From Paulinella micropora (Eukaryota; Cercozoa; Imbricatea; Euglyphida), in the NCBI GenBank assembly GCA_009731375.1, contig BJOX01000081.1, forward strand, positions 773,021-837,020: a DNA stretch of 64,000 nt, in the 5' to 3' direction. The notes beneath the pieces are model-generated. The model was not told where the DNA came from. It searched no databases and saw nothing but the letters and a program-made list of their open reading frames with translations. Position numbers and translations under genes: made by a program. This document shows, one piece after another, positions 48,745-61,682 of this stretch. How positions within the stretch are numbered: the first letter of the stretch is position 1; every line of letters starts with the position of its first letter.

Positions 48745-48820
<76 letters not shown>
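48193..48820. repeat. GATA then CTAT/CACC arrays
   Basis: GATA/GGTA to 48420, ~38 bp unique (gtaaggacaggctcttacgc), then CTAT, catc and cacc tetramers. Confidence 0.95.
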
Positions 48821-48823
<3 letters not shown>

Positions 48824-48824
48824 G

Positions 48825-48935
48825 GCCCATTTTATAATCGTCCATAAACATAAAGATAAAATAAAAATATTCATACTTATATACATGTAATGAAAATAAA
48901 AACAGAGGCCCTTCGAAGTTTATTGGCACATTTTA
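48825..48935 (+). repeat. Small dispersed repeat between GATA and CATAAA arrays, copy 1
   Basis: gcccattttat, aaaataaaaacagaggccct and ggcacatttt; reverse-oriented relatives at 52862-52977 and 53308-53420, in all three cases with tetramers on one side and cataaa/tttatg hexamers on the other. Confidence 0.7.
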
Positions 48936-49600
48936 AACATAAACATAAACATAAACATAACATAAACATAAGCATAAACATAAACATAAACATAAACATA
49001 AACATAAGCATAAACATAAGCATAAACATAAGCATAAACATATGTATAAACATAAACATAAACATAAAACATAAACATAAACATAAACATAAACATAAAC
49101 ATAAACATAAATATAAGCATGAACATAAACATAAACATAAACATAAACATAAAGCATAAGCATAAACATAAACATAAACATACACATAAACATAAGCATA
49201 AACATAAACATAAACATAAACATAAACATAAACATAAACATAAGCATAAACATAAGCATAAACATAAACATAAACATAAGCATAAACATAAACATAAGCA
49301 TAAACATAAACATAAGCATAAACATAAACATAAGCATAAACATAAACATAAACATAAACATAAACATACACATAAACATACACATAAACATACACATAAA
49401 CATAAACATAAACATAAACATAAGCATAAACATAAACATAAACATAAGCATAAACATAAACATATGCATAAGCATAAACATAAACATAAGCATAAACATA
49501 CACATACACATAAACATAAACATAAACATAAGCATAAACATAAACATAAACATAACATAAACATACACATACATCATAAGTATAGACATAACGGCAGACA
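48936..49600 (+). repeat. (CATAAA)n hexamer array
   Basis: About 105 hexamers with catagg-like, cataag and cataca variants. Confidence 0.97.
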
Positions 49601-49609
49601 TACCTAATG

Positions 49610-49664
<55 letters not shown>

Positions 49665-49672
49665 TAATAATG

Positions 49673-49726
<54 letters not shown>
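49601..49726 (+). repeat. (AAT)n array (tail of the SINE below)
   Basis: aat trimers directly continue from the 3' end of the minus-strand SINE. Confidence 0.95.
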
Positions 49727-49992
49727 GTGCTTCTCTGTCAATGGCTGATGCATTTCTGCACATGCGCCTCCATCGTCTCACCCGTGAGGGGAGTACGAAG
49801 AATTGACGATAAGCTCTAATGACACCCCCGCAAGGGCAGTTCCAACACTTCCAGACGGGCCGGTATGTTCAATGAAAATACTGGTCCAGACGGATCGGTA
49901 TGTTCAATGAAAATACTGGTGGCACCGACGGGAATCGAACTGGCGACAGGGCCCAGATGGTAGAACTTGACCACTGGGCTATCACGGTGTCC
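49727..49992 (-). repeat. tRNA-derived SINE, copy 1
   Basis: Minus strand starts with a 72-nt tRNA-like head (49992-49921): acceptor-like GGACACC/GGTGCC ends, A-box-like TAGCCCAGTGG and B-box GTTCGATTCCC. The body contains a duplicated accagtattttcattgaaca unit, gaactgcccttgcgggggtg and the 3' part gatggaggcgcatgtgc, atcagccattgacagagaag, then (ATT)n. Classic order: Pol III head, body, short-repeat tail. The arms pair imperfectly, so it is not a functional tRNA gene. Confidence 0.82.
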
Positions 49993-49993
49993 A

Positions 49994-50063
<70 letters not shown>

Positions 50064-50082
50064 CTAATAATACTAATAATAC

Positions 50083-50122
<40 letters not shown>

Positions 50123-50126
50123 AATT

Positions 50127-50194
<68 letters not shown>
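49993..50194 (+). repeat. (AAT)n array
   Basis: aat with regular act/aac variants. Confidence 0.95.
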
Positions 50195-50197
<3 letters not shown>

Positions 50198-50868
50198 ATA
50201 TCTGAGGCGTACTGATGCAGCTAATGGCATATCCTCAACGGACATAAGCCTCCAATACCCTTGTTCGAGGTCCTCCACCCCCCCGTGTCAGTCTCTCGCC
50301 TGATGATCGGGGCCACCGATGGAGCTCCTGAGGGCAAGACTGCACTAAGCCGAGGTTATTCCGCAGTCCCAGCAACCTCTTGCAAGACGTCACCGAATGT
50401 GCAAGTGCATACACCAAGCGCGGTTGCTAGAGCTGCCTCGAAACCCCACCCATAACAATCTGGTGTCTGCTGGGTCCTGGGCTATCAACCAGCATATGCG
50501 GAGTTTAAGATCTTTTACGCGCGCAACGACCCTCCTCCCCAGCATCTACCACCAAAGGGTTATGAGTTGGCGTCACAGTTTAACGCCTTGAGGCCATTGG
50601 GCTGGAACTCTGTTTAGCAAGTGTGACTAGGTTTTTTCATCGGGATTTCCCTCAAATATGTCACAGTCAACACTCCAAGGCAGATTTACTATATCTGAGG
50701 CGTACTGATGCAGCTAATGGCATATCCTCAACGGACATAAGCCTCCAATACCCTTGTTCGAGGTCCTCCACCCCCCCGTGTCAGTCTCTCGCCTGATGAT
50801 CGGGGCCACCGATGGAGCTCCTGAGGGCAAGACTGCACTAAGCCGAGGTTATTCCGCAGTCCCAGCAA
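50195..50868. mobile_element. Small element with 181-bp direct terminal repeats
   Basis: 50195-50375 and 50688-50868 are near-identical 181-bp direct repeats (actatatctgaggcgtactg ... ccgcagtcccagcaa) around a 312-bp unique interior. (AAT)n borders both sides. Size and layout recall a terminal-repeat miniature retroelement, but the ends are not TG...CA and no primer site was confirmed. A tandem duplication is the alternative. No coding capacity. Confidence 0.45.
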
Positions 50869-50926
50869 AATAATAATAATAATAACAATAATAATAATAA
50901 TCATAATAATAATAATAATAATAATA

Positions 50927-51550
50927 TATATTTATCTGTCATGGCTGAGCCCGAGGGCCATGCGCCTCCATCCCTCGACCCAACAGGGACTACAGTGAGT
51001 ATGTTGGGGAGGGAAGAGTGACTCTAACCATCATGCATAGAAGGCCCCAAAAGGAAGTCCCTACTACCCGCACAGTGTCGGGTACCTTGCAGGAAATCAA
51101 CTACAAATGATTGATCTTCCCCGCGTGAGAGCTCCACGAGACTGGGTAGGTCCCGCATGGAGGTACTCACAGGGGTAGCAGACATTTCATGCGGTCTGCC
51201 AGCGCATGAGGACGTTTTGTGGTAAGTATCTGGGACGCCTCGAAACCCGTCACCACCCCTAGATCGCGGAATGTAAATACCCCTTTGATCCCACGTGGTG
51301 TATGTCTTATAAAAAACAACACAACGACATGGCCTCGGAACCAACACAACAACATAGCCTCGGAACCCACATCGACATAGCCTCGGAACCCACACAACAA
51401 CAGAGCCTCGGAACCAACACAACAACATAGCCTCGGAACCAACACAACAACATAGCCTCGGAGCCAACACAACGACATAGCCTCGAAACCAGTGGGAAGA
51501 GGCCCAACCACCTCCTCTTCCCGTGGGGTGCCATACTGTGCACCCCTCCA
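50927..51550 (-). repeat. SINE-like repeat B sharing the SINE 3' tail
   Basis: Minus strand ends gatggaggcgcatggccctc, gggctcagccatgacag, then (ATT)n, like copy 1. No tRNA head seen. It holds a ~26-bp minisatellite (51320-51490, about seven copies of cctcggaaccaacacaacaa). Confidence 0.7.
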
Positions 51551-51636
51551 TAATAATAATAATAGTAATAATAATAATAATAATATTACTAATAATACTA
51601 ATAATACTAATACTAATACTGCTACTAATAATAACA

Positions 51637-51685
<49 letters not shown>

Positions 51686-51767
51686 CAAAATAATTATAAA
51701 AATCATAATACTACTACTACTACTGCTACTACTACTACTACTACTACTAATTCTAATAATAATAATA

Positions 51768-51842
<75 letters not shown>

Positions 51843-51846
51843 GTAA

Positions 51847-51900
<54 letters not shown>

Positions 51901-51911
51901 TGATGATAATA
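51551..51911 (+). repeat. (AAT)/(ACT) trimer array
   Basis: aat trimers with an act block around 51710-51750. Confidence 0.95.
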
Positions 51912-52115
51912 GTGCTTCTCTGTCAATGGCTGATGCAAATCTGCACATGCGCCTCCATCGTCTCACCCGTGAGGGGAGTACGAAGAATTGACGATAGGCT
52001 CTAATGACACCCCCGCAAGGGCAGTTCCAACACTTCCAGACGGACCGGTATGTTCAATGAAAATACTGGTGGCACCGACGGGAATCGAAGTGGCGACAGG
52101 GCCCAGATGGTAGAG
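51912..52115 (-). repeat. tRNA-derived SINE, copy 2 (truncated in the head)
   Basis: Same as 49727-49992 but with one instead of two accagtattttcattg units and cut inside the tRNA-like head after the B box. Confidence 0.8.
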
Positions 52116-52124
52116 ATGATGATG

Positions 52125-52175
<51 letters not shown>

Positions 52176-52199
52176 GTAATAATAATAATGATAATAATA

Positions 52200-52269
<70 letters not shown>

Positions 52270-52303
52270 CCAGCTTTTCTGAATCAGAGTTACCCTCCTC
52301 TTC

Positions 52304-52341
<38 letters not shown>

Positions 52342-52342
52342 C

Positions 52343-52381
<39 letters not shown>

Positions 52382-52427
52382 GTCTATCTATCTGTCTAGT
52401 TGTCCTCCTCCTCTATTAACCGCATCC

Positions 52428-52508
<81 letters not shown>

Positions 52509-52525
52509 CCTACCTACCTACCTAC

Positions 52526-52599
<74 letters not shown>

Positions 52600-52712
52600 A
52601 TCTATCTATTCATCTATCTATCTGTCTATCTATCTGTCTAGTTGCCCTCCTCGTCCTCTATCAACATACCGTCTATGTTTACGCTTATGTTGATGTTTAT
52701 CTATCTATCTAA

Positions 52713-52743
<31 letters not shown>

Positions 52744-52861
52744 CCTACCTACCTACCTATCTACCTACCTACCTACCTATCTACCTACCTACCTATCTAT
52801 CTATCCATCTATCTATGTTTATGTTTATGTTTATGTTTATGTTTATGTTTATATTTATGTA
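52116..52861. repeat. (AAT)n then CT/CTAT arrays
   Basis: AAT to 52270; a ~45-bp island (ccagcttttctgaatcagag, repeated in altered form at 53093, 54208 and 55268); CT and CTAT/CTAC; short tttatg hexamers 52815-52860. Confidence 0.93.
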
Positions 52862-52996
52862 GAAAATGAGCAAATTAACTTTCCAAGGGCCTCTGTTTTT
52901 ATTTTTATTATATGTATCTTAGTATTAATATTTTTTATTTAACTTTATCTTTATGAAGGAGTATAAAATGGGCATGTTAGATAGATAGATAGATAC

Positions 52997-53079
<83 letters not shown>

Positions 53080-53134
53080 CAACGATAAGACTTCCAGCTC
53101 TTCTAAATCAGAGTTTTCCTCCATCCATCCATCC

Positions 53135-53214
<80 letters not shown>

Positions 53215-53424
53215 GTCTGTCTATCTATCTGTCTAGTTGTCCTCCTCTATTAACACACCGTCTATGATATATGATATATGTTTATGTTTATGTTTATGTT
53301 TATGTAGAAAATGGGCCAAGTAACTTTCCAGGGCCTCTGTTTTTATTTTTATATGTATATAAGTATTGATATATATATATATGTATATATGTTTATGGAT
53401 GAGTATAAAATGGGCCATGATAGA

Positions 53425-53467
<43 letters not shown>

Positions 53468-53497
53468 GCAGACAGATAGATAGATAGATAGATAGAC

Positions 53498-53557
<60 letters not shown>

Positions 53558-53565
53558 GAGATAGA
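52862..53565. repeat. Small dispersed repeat copies 2 and 3 with GATA/CTAT arrays
   Basis: Repeat copies 52862-52977 and 53308-53420 (ttccaagggcctctgttttt, gagtataaaatgggc) separated by GATA 52978-53078, a ~45-bp island and CTAT 53125-53232; GATA/GACA 53421-53565. Confidence 0.85.
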
Positions 53566-54060
53566 TGAGATATCGACTAATGTCAGAAAAAAGACGCCGA
53601 TTTCGTCAACCAAGGAAGTCTGTGGGTAAAGTATTAACCCGATGCCCAGCTAAGCCGTGATGTTTGCACGGAAGGGACTGATACAGGCGATACCAAAGCT
53701 CCCTAGTACCAGGCGGGGCCAGGGCTCGTTCCATAAGCGCCCCTTGCAGAACGAGCTCCCACCTCCATTACAGAGGGCCCAGTAAGCAGATGGAGTTTCG
53801 AGACTGTTCGACAGTCTAGTATAAACCGACAGAGCACTGTGGGTTTTATTCCGGGCTCAACAAGCGAGAAAGGGCACCCTGAGGGAACAGGATTGTGCTT
53901 CCCGTCGCTATTTCGGCATGTGACTTATAGGCGTATGGCTAGGCACACATAAGGCACCCCACCACGGGCCCAGCACACCCACACCATCCCCTAATTCTCT
54001 GTCTGTCGACAGATGGCACCCATTTCAAAAAATCAAGCCCAAGGGAGGGTCAGTGACACC
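53566..54060 (-). repeat. Dispersed retroposon 3'-end repeat, copy 3 (longest)
   Basis: Full match to copy 1 in reverse; 3' end tgagatatcgactaatgtca faces the GATA array, 5' end gggagggtcagtgacacc continues into ~45 bp not present at copy 1. Confidence 0.82.
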
Positions 54061-54105
54061 TCAAGTGGCCTTGGTTCACTCCGTGGAGTAAGTGATGAGA
54101 TCAAC

Positions 54106-54182
54106 TGATGAGATATCGACTAATGTCAGAAAAAAGGAGCTTCTGATTTCGTCAACCAAGGAAGTCTGTGGGTAAAGTATTA
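54106..54182 (-). repeat. Dispersed retroposon 3'-end repeat, copy 4 (tail only)
   Basis: Only the last ~75 bp (tgatgagatatcgactaatg to gtgggtaaagtatt) are present, 5'-truncated, directly behind copy 3. Confidence 0.8.
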
Positions 54183-54818
54183 GATAGATAGATAGATACA
54201 ACTATAAAGACCTCCAGCTCTTCGGAATCAGAATTGTCCTCCTCCTCCTCGATGGACGTACCGTCTTTGTTCTGTTAATACATACATGGATTGATTGGTT
54301 GATTGGTTGGTTTTGGTTGGTTTTTTGGTTGGTTCGTTGGTTGATTGATTGATTGATTGATTGATCGATCGATTGATCGATTGATGATTGATTGATTAAT
54401 TGATTGATCGATTGATTGGTTGATTGCTTGGTTTTGGTTGGTTGGTTGGCCGGTTGATTGGTTGGTTGGTGGGTTGGTTAATTGGTTGGTTGGTTGGTTG
54501 GTTGATTGGTTGGTTGGTTGGTTGGTTGATTGGTTGGTTGATTGGTCGGTTGGTTGGTTGGTTGGTTGGTTGATTGGTTGGTTGGTTGGTTGATTGGTTC
54601 GTTGGTTGGTTGATTGATTGATTGATTGATTGATTGATGGATTGATGGATTGATGGATGGATGGATGGATGGATGGATGGCTGGTTTGGATGGATGGATG
54701 GATGGATGGATGGATGGACTGATGGATTGGTTGGTTGGTTGGTTGGTTAGTTGGTTGATTGATTGATTGATTGATTGATTTTGATTGATTGTTGGTTGGT
54801 TGGTTGGTTGGTTGATTG

Positions 54819-54854
<36 letters not shown>

Positions 54855-54879
54855 CGATCGATCGATCGATCGATCTATC

Positions 54880-54910
<31 letters not shown>

Positions 54911-55115
54911 GGTTGGTTGGTTGGTTGGGTTGGTTGGTTGATTGATTGATTAATTGATTGATCGATCGATCGATCGATCCATCGATTTATTGATTGATCG
55001 ATTGATCGATCGATCGATGCGATGCGATCGATCGATCGATTGATTTATTGGTTGTTTGATTGGTTGTTTGATTGGTTGGTTGATTGGTTGATTGATTGAT
55101 TGGTTGGTTGGTTGG

Positions 55116-55162
<47 letters not shown>

Positions 55163-55299
55163 ATCGATTCATCGATCGATCGATGCGATGCGATGCGATC
55201 GATCGATTAATTTGTTGATTGCTTGATTGATTGATTGATTGATTGATCGATTGATTGATTGATTGAATGATCTTCTGATTCAGTTGTATCGTCCTCCTC

Positions 55300-55343
<44 letters not shown>

Positions 55344-55376
55344 ACGTACCCGTCTTTATCTTCCTATATTGATGTT

Positions 55377-55458
<82 letters not shown>

Positions 55459-55509
55459 CATCCATCTATCCATCTACCATCTATCTATCTATGTATCTAT
55501 CTATCTATG

Positions 55510-55555
<46 letters not shown>

Positions 55556-55556
55556 C

Positions 55557-55587
<31 letters not shown>

Positions 55588-55589
55588 AA

Positions 55590-55625
<36 letters not shown>

Positions 55626-55667
55626 ATGTCCAAGCTTATGTTTATCTCCCTACATTTATGTTTATAT
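54183..55667. repeat. GATT/GGTT/GATC array (1 kb), then CT and CTAT
   Basis: 54280-55270 is a tetramer mosaic with cgatcgatcgat palindromic patches at ~54855, 54965, 55005, 55025 and 55165; CT 55303-55338; CTAT 55376-55588; CT and TA to 55625. Confidence 0.95.
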
Positions 55668-56720
55668 CTATGTTTCTTCTTCCTTCTTCCTTCTTCTTTC
55701 TTCCTTCTTCTTCCCTCCTTCTTTCCTTCCTTGCTTCCTTCCTTCCTTCCTTCTTCTTCCCTTCTTCTTCTTTCCTTCTTCCTTCCTTCTTCCTTCCTTC
55801 TTCCTTCCTTCTTCCTTCCTTCTTCTTTCCTTCTTCCTTTTTCTTTCCTTCTTCTTGACTCCTTCTTCTTTCCTTCTTCTTTCCTTCTTCCTTTTTCTTT
55901 CCTTCTTCTTGAATCCTTCTTCTTTCCTTCTTCCCTTTTTCATTCCTTTCATTCCTTCTTCCTTCCTTCTTCCTTTCTTCTTTCCTTCTTCCTTCTTCTT
56001 CCTTCTTCTTCCTTCTTCTTCTGTTCTTCTTCTTTCCTTCTTCTTTCCTTCTTCCTTCCTTCTTCCTTCCTCTTTCCTTCTTCCTTCTTCTTCCTTCCTT
56101 CCTTCTTCGTCCCTTCTCTCCTTCTTCCTTCCTTCTTCCTTCCTTCTTCTTTCTTCTTTCCTTCTTCCTTCTTCTTGACTCCTTCTTCTTTCCTTCTTCC
56201 TTTTTCATTCCTTTCTTTCTTTCTTCCTTTCTTCTTCTTTCCTTCTTCCTTCCTGCTTCTTTCCTTCTTCCTTCTTTCCTTCTTCCTTCCTTCTTCCTTC
56301 TTCTTTCCTTCTTCTTTCCTTCTTCTTCTTTCCTTCTTCTTCCTTCTTCCTTCCTTCTTCTTTCCTTGTTCTTTCCTTCTTCTTGATTCCTTCTTCTTTC
56401 CATCTTCCTTCTGCTTTCCTTCTTCTTTCCTTTTTCCTTCCTTTCTTTCCTTTTTCTTCCTTCTTCCTTCCTTCTTCCTTCCTTCTTGTTTCCTTCTTCC
56501 TTCTTGTTTCCTTCTTTCTTCTTCCTTCCTTCTTCATTCCTTCTTCTTTCCTTCCTCCTTCCTTCTTCCTTCTTCCTTCTTCTTTCCTTCTTCCTTCCTT
56601 TTTCTTTCCTCTTTCTTTCCTTCTTCTTTCCTTCTCTTCCCTCCTTCTCTTCCCTCCTCTTCCTTCCTTCTCCCTTCCTTCTTCCTTCTTCTTTCCTTCC
56701 TTCCTTCTTCCTTCCTTTAT
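55668..56720 (+). repeat. 1.05-kb homopyrimidine tract
   Basis: Almost only C and T on this strand: ttccttctt-type irregular repeats, with rare A/G (gactcc, gattcc). Strong strand asymmetry. Confidence 0.95.
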
Positions 56721-56794
56721 GTCCAAACTTATGCTTACGTTCCTACGTTTATGCTTAAATCTATGTCTATGCCATTCTGAATCAGCATAATAGT

Positions 56795-56945
56795 ATATTA
56801 TGCGGCTAGCCACAAATTCGACGTGTTTTGCGGGCGAGCCGGGGCCGGGCCGGGCCCGCGAGCCCGCAAAACACGTCAAATTTGGCGCGGCCGCATCTGT
56901 AGTTTAATCGGTAACCTGACCACAGTTTGTGTAGGTGACTGATAA
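56795..56945. repeat. GC-rich hairpin repeat, copy 3
   Basis: Arms cgacgtgttttgcgggcgag and cgagcccgcaaaacacgtca with a longer GGGCC-rich loop; flanks match copies 1 and 2. Confidence 0.8.
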
Positions 56946-57162
56946 ACATAAACGTAAAAACTTAGACAGAGAGCATAGACATATATATATATATGTTTTT
57001 ATATAAATATATATACATATATTTATATATATATATATATAAAAGTAAACGTAGGAAAATATATATACATATATACATACATACATATATATATATACAT
57101 ATATATGATAGATAGATAGTTTACCATACACCACCACTGAACCGGGCGGCCCTTCTTCTGGT

Positions 57163-57249
<87 letters not shown>

Positions 57250-57266
57250 CCTATCTACCTATCTAC

Positions 57267-57318
<52 letters not shown>
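56946..57318 (+). repeat. TA-rich tract and CTAT array
   Basis: Degenerate tata/catata to 57105, a ~45-bp island (ttaccatacaccaccactga), then CTAT to 57318, into which the LINE fragment abuts. Confidence 0.9.
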
Positions 57319-57319
<1 letters not shown>

Positions 57320-58270
57320 CGCAAAGACAAGATTTTAGAATTAGCTGCTGAGACAATACTTGAGGCAACCACAGTGCATGACATGGACAAAGCCATGCAA
57401 GGGTGCTTTCTTCGTTTTGAAGACGCATGCCCCTTTGACCTCTCCTGGGCTCGCCTCATCGGAACCCGTAATCCCCGCTTAATCTCTTGGGTCATCAATG
57501 CAAGCACAAACTCGGTTATTACCCCCGACCTTAGACGTCTGTGGGGAATCATTCCCAACAACAAGTGTGCTCTCTGTTCTGGTCAAGCACATTTATGTCA
57601 CATCCTCTCCGGTTGCCATGTTGCCCTCAAACAAGGCCGTTATACCTGGCGTCACGACTCTGTGCTCTGCACTATTGAAGCTCCCCTTCAAAAACACATC
57701 GAGAGCCATAACAAACGCTCCCGTATAGACGAAAATGAATCAAAGTCTATGTTTGTGAAAGAGGGCGAGCAGAAGTCTAAAGGGCAGTCATTTCATCGTC
57801 CATGCCTGCTTGACACCGCAAACGATTGGCAGCTCCAAACCCAATACACCGGTTCTGAGCAAGCCTTTCCTGTCCACATCTGTGTCACTGACCTCCGCCC
57901 CGATATTGTTGTCTGGTCATTGTCTACCAAGATATGTATACTGATCGAGCTCACGTGCCCGGTCGAGGAAAACATCCTTGATGCACGAGCCTACAAGACT
58001 AACCGATATAATGGGCTCAAATCTCAAATCGAGGACAACGGATGGACCTGCCACCTTCGACCAATCGAATGCGGGGCTCGCGGCATGGTATCGTTCTCTG
58101 TTCATCGATGTTTCCGCGCCTTGGGTTTTTCACATCCCCAATCCAAATCCCTTTCCTTCAAGCTATCGTCCTGCGTAGCTCGTTGCTCTTTTGCGATCTA
58201 TCGCTCCTGTACTGTGCAGTCAAAAATTGGACTACCTTTAGTCCGTATCGGTGACTGCATTCCGTCATAG
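57319..58270 (+). CDS. LINE ORF2, C-terminal part (zinc knuckle and endonuclease-like domain), 5'-truncated
   Basis: The frame is open from the microsatellite boundary (57319) and has its first Met at 57374, so the N-terminal reverse-transcriptase part is missing. It keeps the downstream CCHC-type knuckle ([18 protein letters not shown]) followed by [11 protein letters not shown], and a PD-(D/E)XK-like region (LRPDIVVWS, then [13 protein letters not shown]), as in LINEs with a restriction-like endonuclease. Intact for ~317 codons to TAG at 58268-58270. Truncation at the 5' end is typical of target-primed reverse transcription. Confidence 0.82.
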
Positions 58271-58584
58271 CCGTCCAGTGTTGCATAGCCCGGGCTAGGT
58301 CCCTTCGGGGGTTTAGGCCTCATACAATGTCATCATTGTAGCTTGTGCAAGCTTACGGTGCTCAAAACACTTGGACTAACGGCTTCCTTTTCTTTCTCTT
58401 CTTCCTTATCCTCCCCACTCTCCATTCCTAGATTGCCTTTTTCTTCAACGTCCTTCCTCCTCTTCTTTTTTCCAGAACACAGTCTACCCGTGATTCCCAT
58501 CCCGGACACATGCACAGTACACAAATTACTGTTTGATGTGAAACTGCGTTCCTTTGCAAGGACTACATTCCTTTGCGACATCTC

Positions 58585-58590
<6 letters not shown>
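58271..58590 (+). mobile_element. LINE 3' untranslated region and tail junction
   Basis: About 315 bp without a frame, T/C-rich in the middle, ending tgcgacatctcatctatc and passing into a CTAT array (58586-58636). The last ~15 bp match the end of the dispersed repeat at 41941-41955. Confidence 0.65.
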
Positions 58591-58636
<46 letters not shown>

Positions 58637-58646
58637 CTCTCTCTAA

Positions 58647-58683
<37 letters not shown>

Positions 58684-58723
58684 CCTTATCCCATAACTGA
58701 ACGCTGTGGCCCTTCTTTCCTTT

Positions 58724-58764
<41 letters not shown>

Positions 58765-58769
58765 TGTAT
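58637..58769 (+). repeat. CT/TA tracts with a short island
   Basis: ctctct, tatata; island accttatcccataactgaac, cccttctttcctttccctat resembles text at 43985-44005; TA to 58769. Confidence 0.85.
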
Positions 58770-59913
58770 GTATGTAGCATGTATGTATGTATGTCTGTAT
58801 GTATGTATGTCTGTATGCATGCATGCATGCATTGCATGTATGCATGTATGCATGCATGTATGTATGTATGTATGTATGCATGCATGCATGTATGTATGTA
58901 TGTATGTACGCACGCACGCACGCATGCATGCATGTATGTATGTATGTATGTATGTACGCATGCACGCCATGTATGTATGTATGTATGTATGTATGTATAC
59001 ATCATACCCATACTGAAACTAGAGCCTTCTGTCTGCGCCGAGCTCCAACCTGTATGTATGTATGTATGTATGTATGTATGTATGTACGTATATGTGTATG
59101 TATGTATGTATGTATCTATGTTATGTATGTTATGTATGTAAGCCTCTAGCAGTAGCTTAGCTTGCATCAGTATGTATGTACATTATGTATGTACGTTATG
59201 TATGTATGTATGTGTGTATGTATGTATGTGTATGTATGAATGTATGTATGTATGCATGCATGCATTTGCGCCGAGCTCCAACCTGTATGTATGTATGTAT
59301 GTATGTATGTATGTATGTATGTATGTACGTATGTATGTATGTACGTACGTATGTATGTATGTATGTATGTATGTATGTATGTATGTATGTATGTATGCAT
59401 GCATGCCTTCTGTTTGCGCCGAGCTCCAACCTGTATGTATGTATGTACGTATGTATGTATGTATGTATGTATGTATGTATGTATACATGCATGTATGCAT
59501 GCATGTATGTATGTATGTACGTATGTATGTACGTATGTATGTATGTATGTATGTATGCATGCCTTCTGTTTGCGCCGAGCTCCAACCTGTATGTATGTAT
59601 GTATGTATGTATGTATGTATGTATGTATGTATGTATGTATGTATGTATGTATGCATGTATGTATGTATGTATGTATGTATGTATGTATGTATGTATGCAT
59701 GTATGTATGTATGAATGTATGTATGTATGTATGTATGTATTTATGTATGTATGTATGTATGCATGTATGTATGTATGAATGTATGCATGTATGTATGTAT
59801 GTACTTATGTATGTATGTATGTATGCATGTATGTATGTATGTATGTATGTATGTATGTATGTATGCATGCATGCATGCATGCATGTATGTATGTATGTAT
59901 GTATGTATGTATG

Positions 59914-59947
<34 letters not shown>

Positions 59948-60460
59948 TGTGTGTATGTATGTATGTATGTAGTGTATGGGTGTATGTATGTATGTATGTA
60001 TGTATGTATGTATGTATGTATGTATGTTTTGTATGTATGTATGCAGTGTATGTAGTTTATGTATGTAGTGTATGTATGTATGTATGTATGTATGTATGTA
60101 TGTATGTATGTATGTATGTACGTATGTATGTATGTATGTATGTATGTTTGCATGTATGTGTGTAGTGTATGTAGTGTATGTATGTAGTGTATGTATGTAT
60201 GCATGTATGTATGTATGTATGTATGTATGTATGTAGTGTATGTATGTATGTATGTATGTATGTATGTATATGTATGTAGTGTATGTAGTGTTTGTAGTGT
60301 ATGTATGTATGTATGTAGTGTATGTAGTGTATGTATGTATGTATGTATGTATGTATGCATGTATGTATGTATGTATGTATGTATGTGTATGCACGTATGT
60401 ATGTATGTATGTATGTTTGTATGTATGTAGCGTATGTATGTATGTATGTATGTATGTACC
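58770..60460 (+). repeat. (ATGT)n array, ~1.7 kb, with repeated phrase
   Basis: Near-pure atgt with catg and acgt variants. gcgccgagctccaacctgta recurs at 59034, 59267, 59416 and 59571, preceded by ccttctgt in three of four. From 60030 tgtagtgtatgtagtg variants dominate. Confidence 0.97.
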
Positions 60461-61219
<759 letters not shown>

Positions 61220-61394
61220 GTGTATCTCCTGCCAATTGCTGAGCCAAAAGGCCATGTGCATCCAGTCCTCCATTCCATAAGGAAAGTCTCCACACCAATC
61301 GGTGGAATAAAGGAAGTGACGGCATAGAACATTACTCTAGGAGCTTTATACCAATCAGCCCATGGAAAGGACCGATGGCCTATGTACTCCCTAA
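61220..61394 (-). repeat. SINE-like repeat C sharing the SINE 3' tail
   Basis: Minus strand ends ggactggatgcacatggcct, ttggctcagcaattggcag, then (ATT)n. The upstream part (caccgattggtgtggagact) differs from the other two families. Confidence 0.7.
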
Positions 61395-61400
61395 ATAATG

Positions 61401-61462
<62 letters not shown>

Positions 61463-61580
61463 AAGAATAATAAGAATATGAATAAGAATAAGAATAAGAA
61501 TAAGAACAAGAACAAGAACAATAAGAATAAGAATAATAATAAAAATAAGAATGAATAAGAATAAGAATAAGAATAAGAAC

Positions 61581-61624
<44 letters not shown>

Positions 61625-61627
61625 CAC

Positions 61628-61680
<53 letters not shown>
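61395..61680 (+). repeat. (AAT)/(AAG) trimer and hexamer array
   Basis: aat trimers with a gaataa block 61460-61575. Confidence 0.95.

Positions 61681-61682
<2 letters not shown>

Noticed and set aside
49921-49992. Functional tRNA gene
   Set aside because: A- and B-box-like motifs are present, but stems pair poorly and the sequence is fused to a SINE body and an ATT tail.
51024-51551. 175-codon minus frame with Val/Leu/Arg repeats
   Set aside because: Translation of a ~26-bp minisatellite inside a SINE-like repeat; no domain.
55263-56780. 505-codon frame rich in Phe/Ser/Leu/Pro
   Set aside because: Reading of CT and CTAT arrays and the homopyrimidine tract; purely compositional.
57307-57564. 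Minus-strand frame opposite the LINE fragment
   Set aside because: Shadow of the plus-strand LINE ORF2 that carries the zinc knuckle and endonuclease-like motifs.
59167-60360. 397-codon Tyr/Ile/His/Thr repeat frame
   Set aside because: Reverse translation of the ATGT array.
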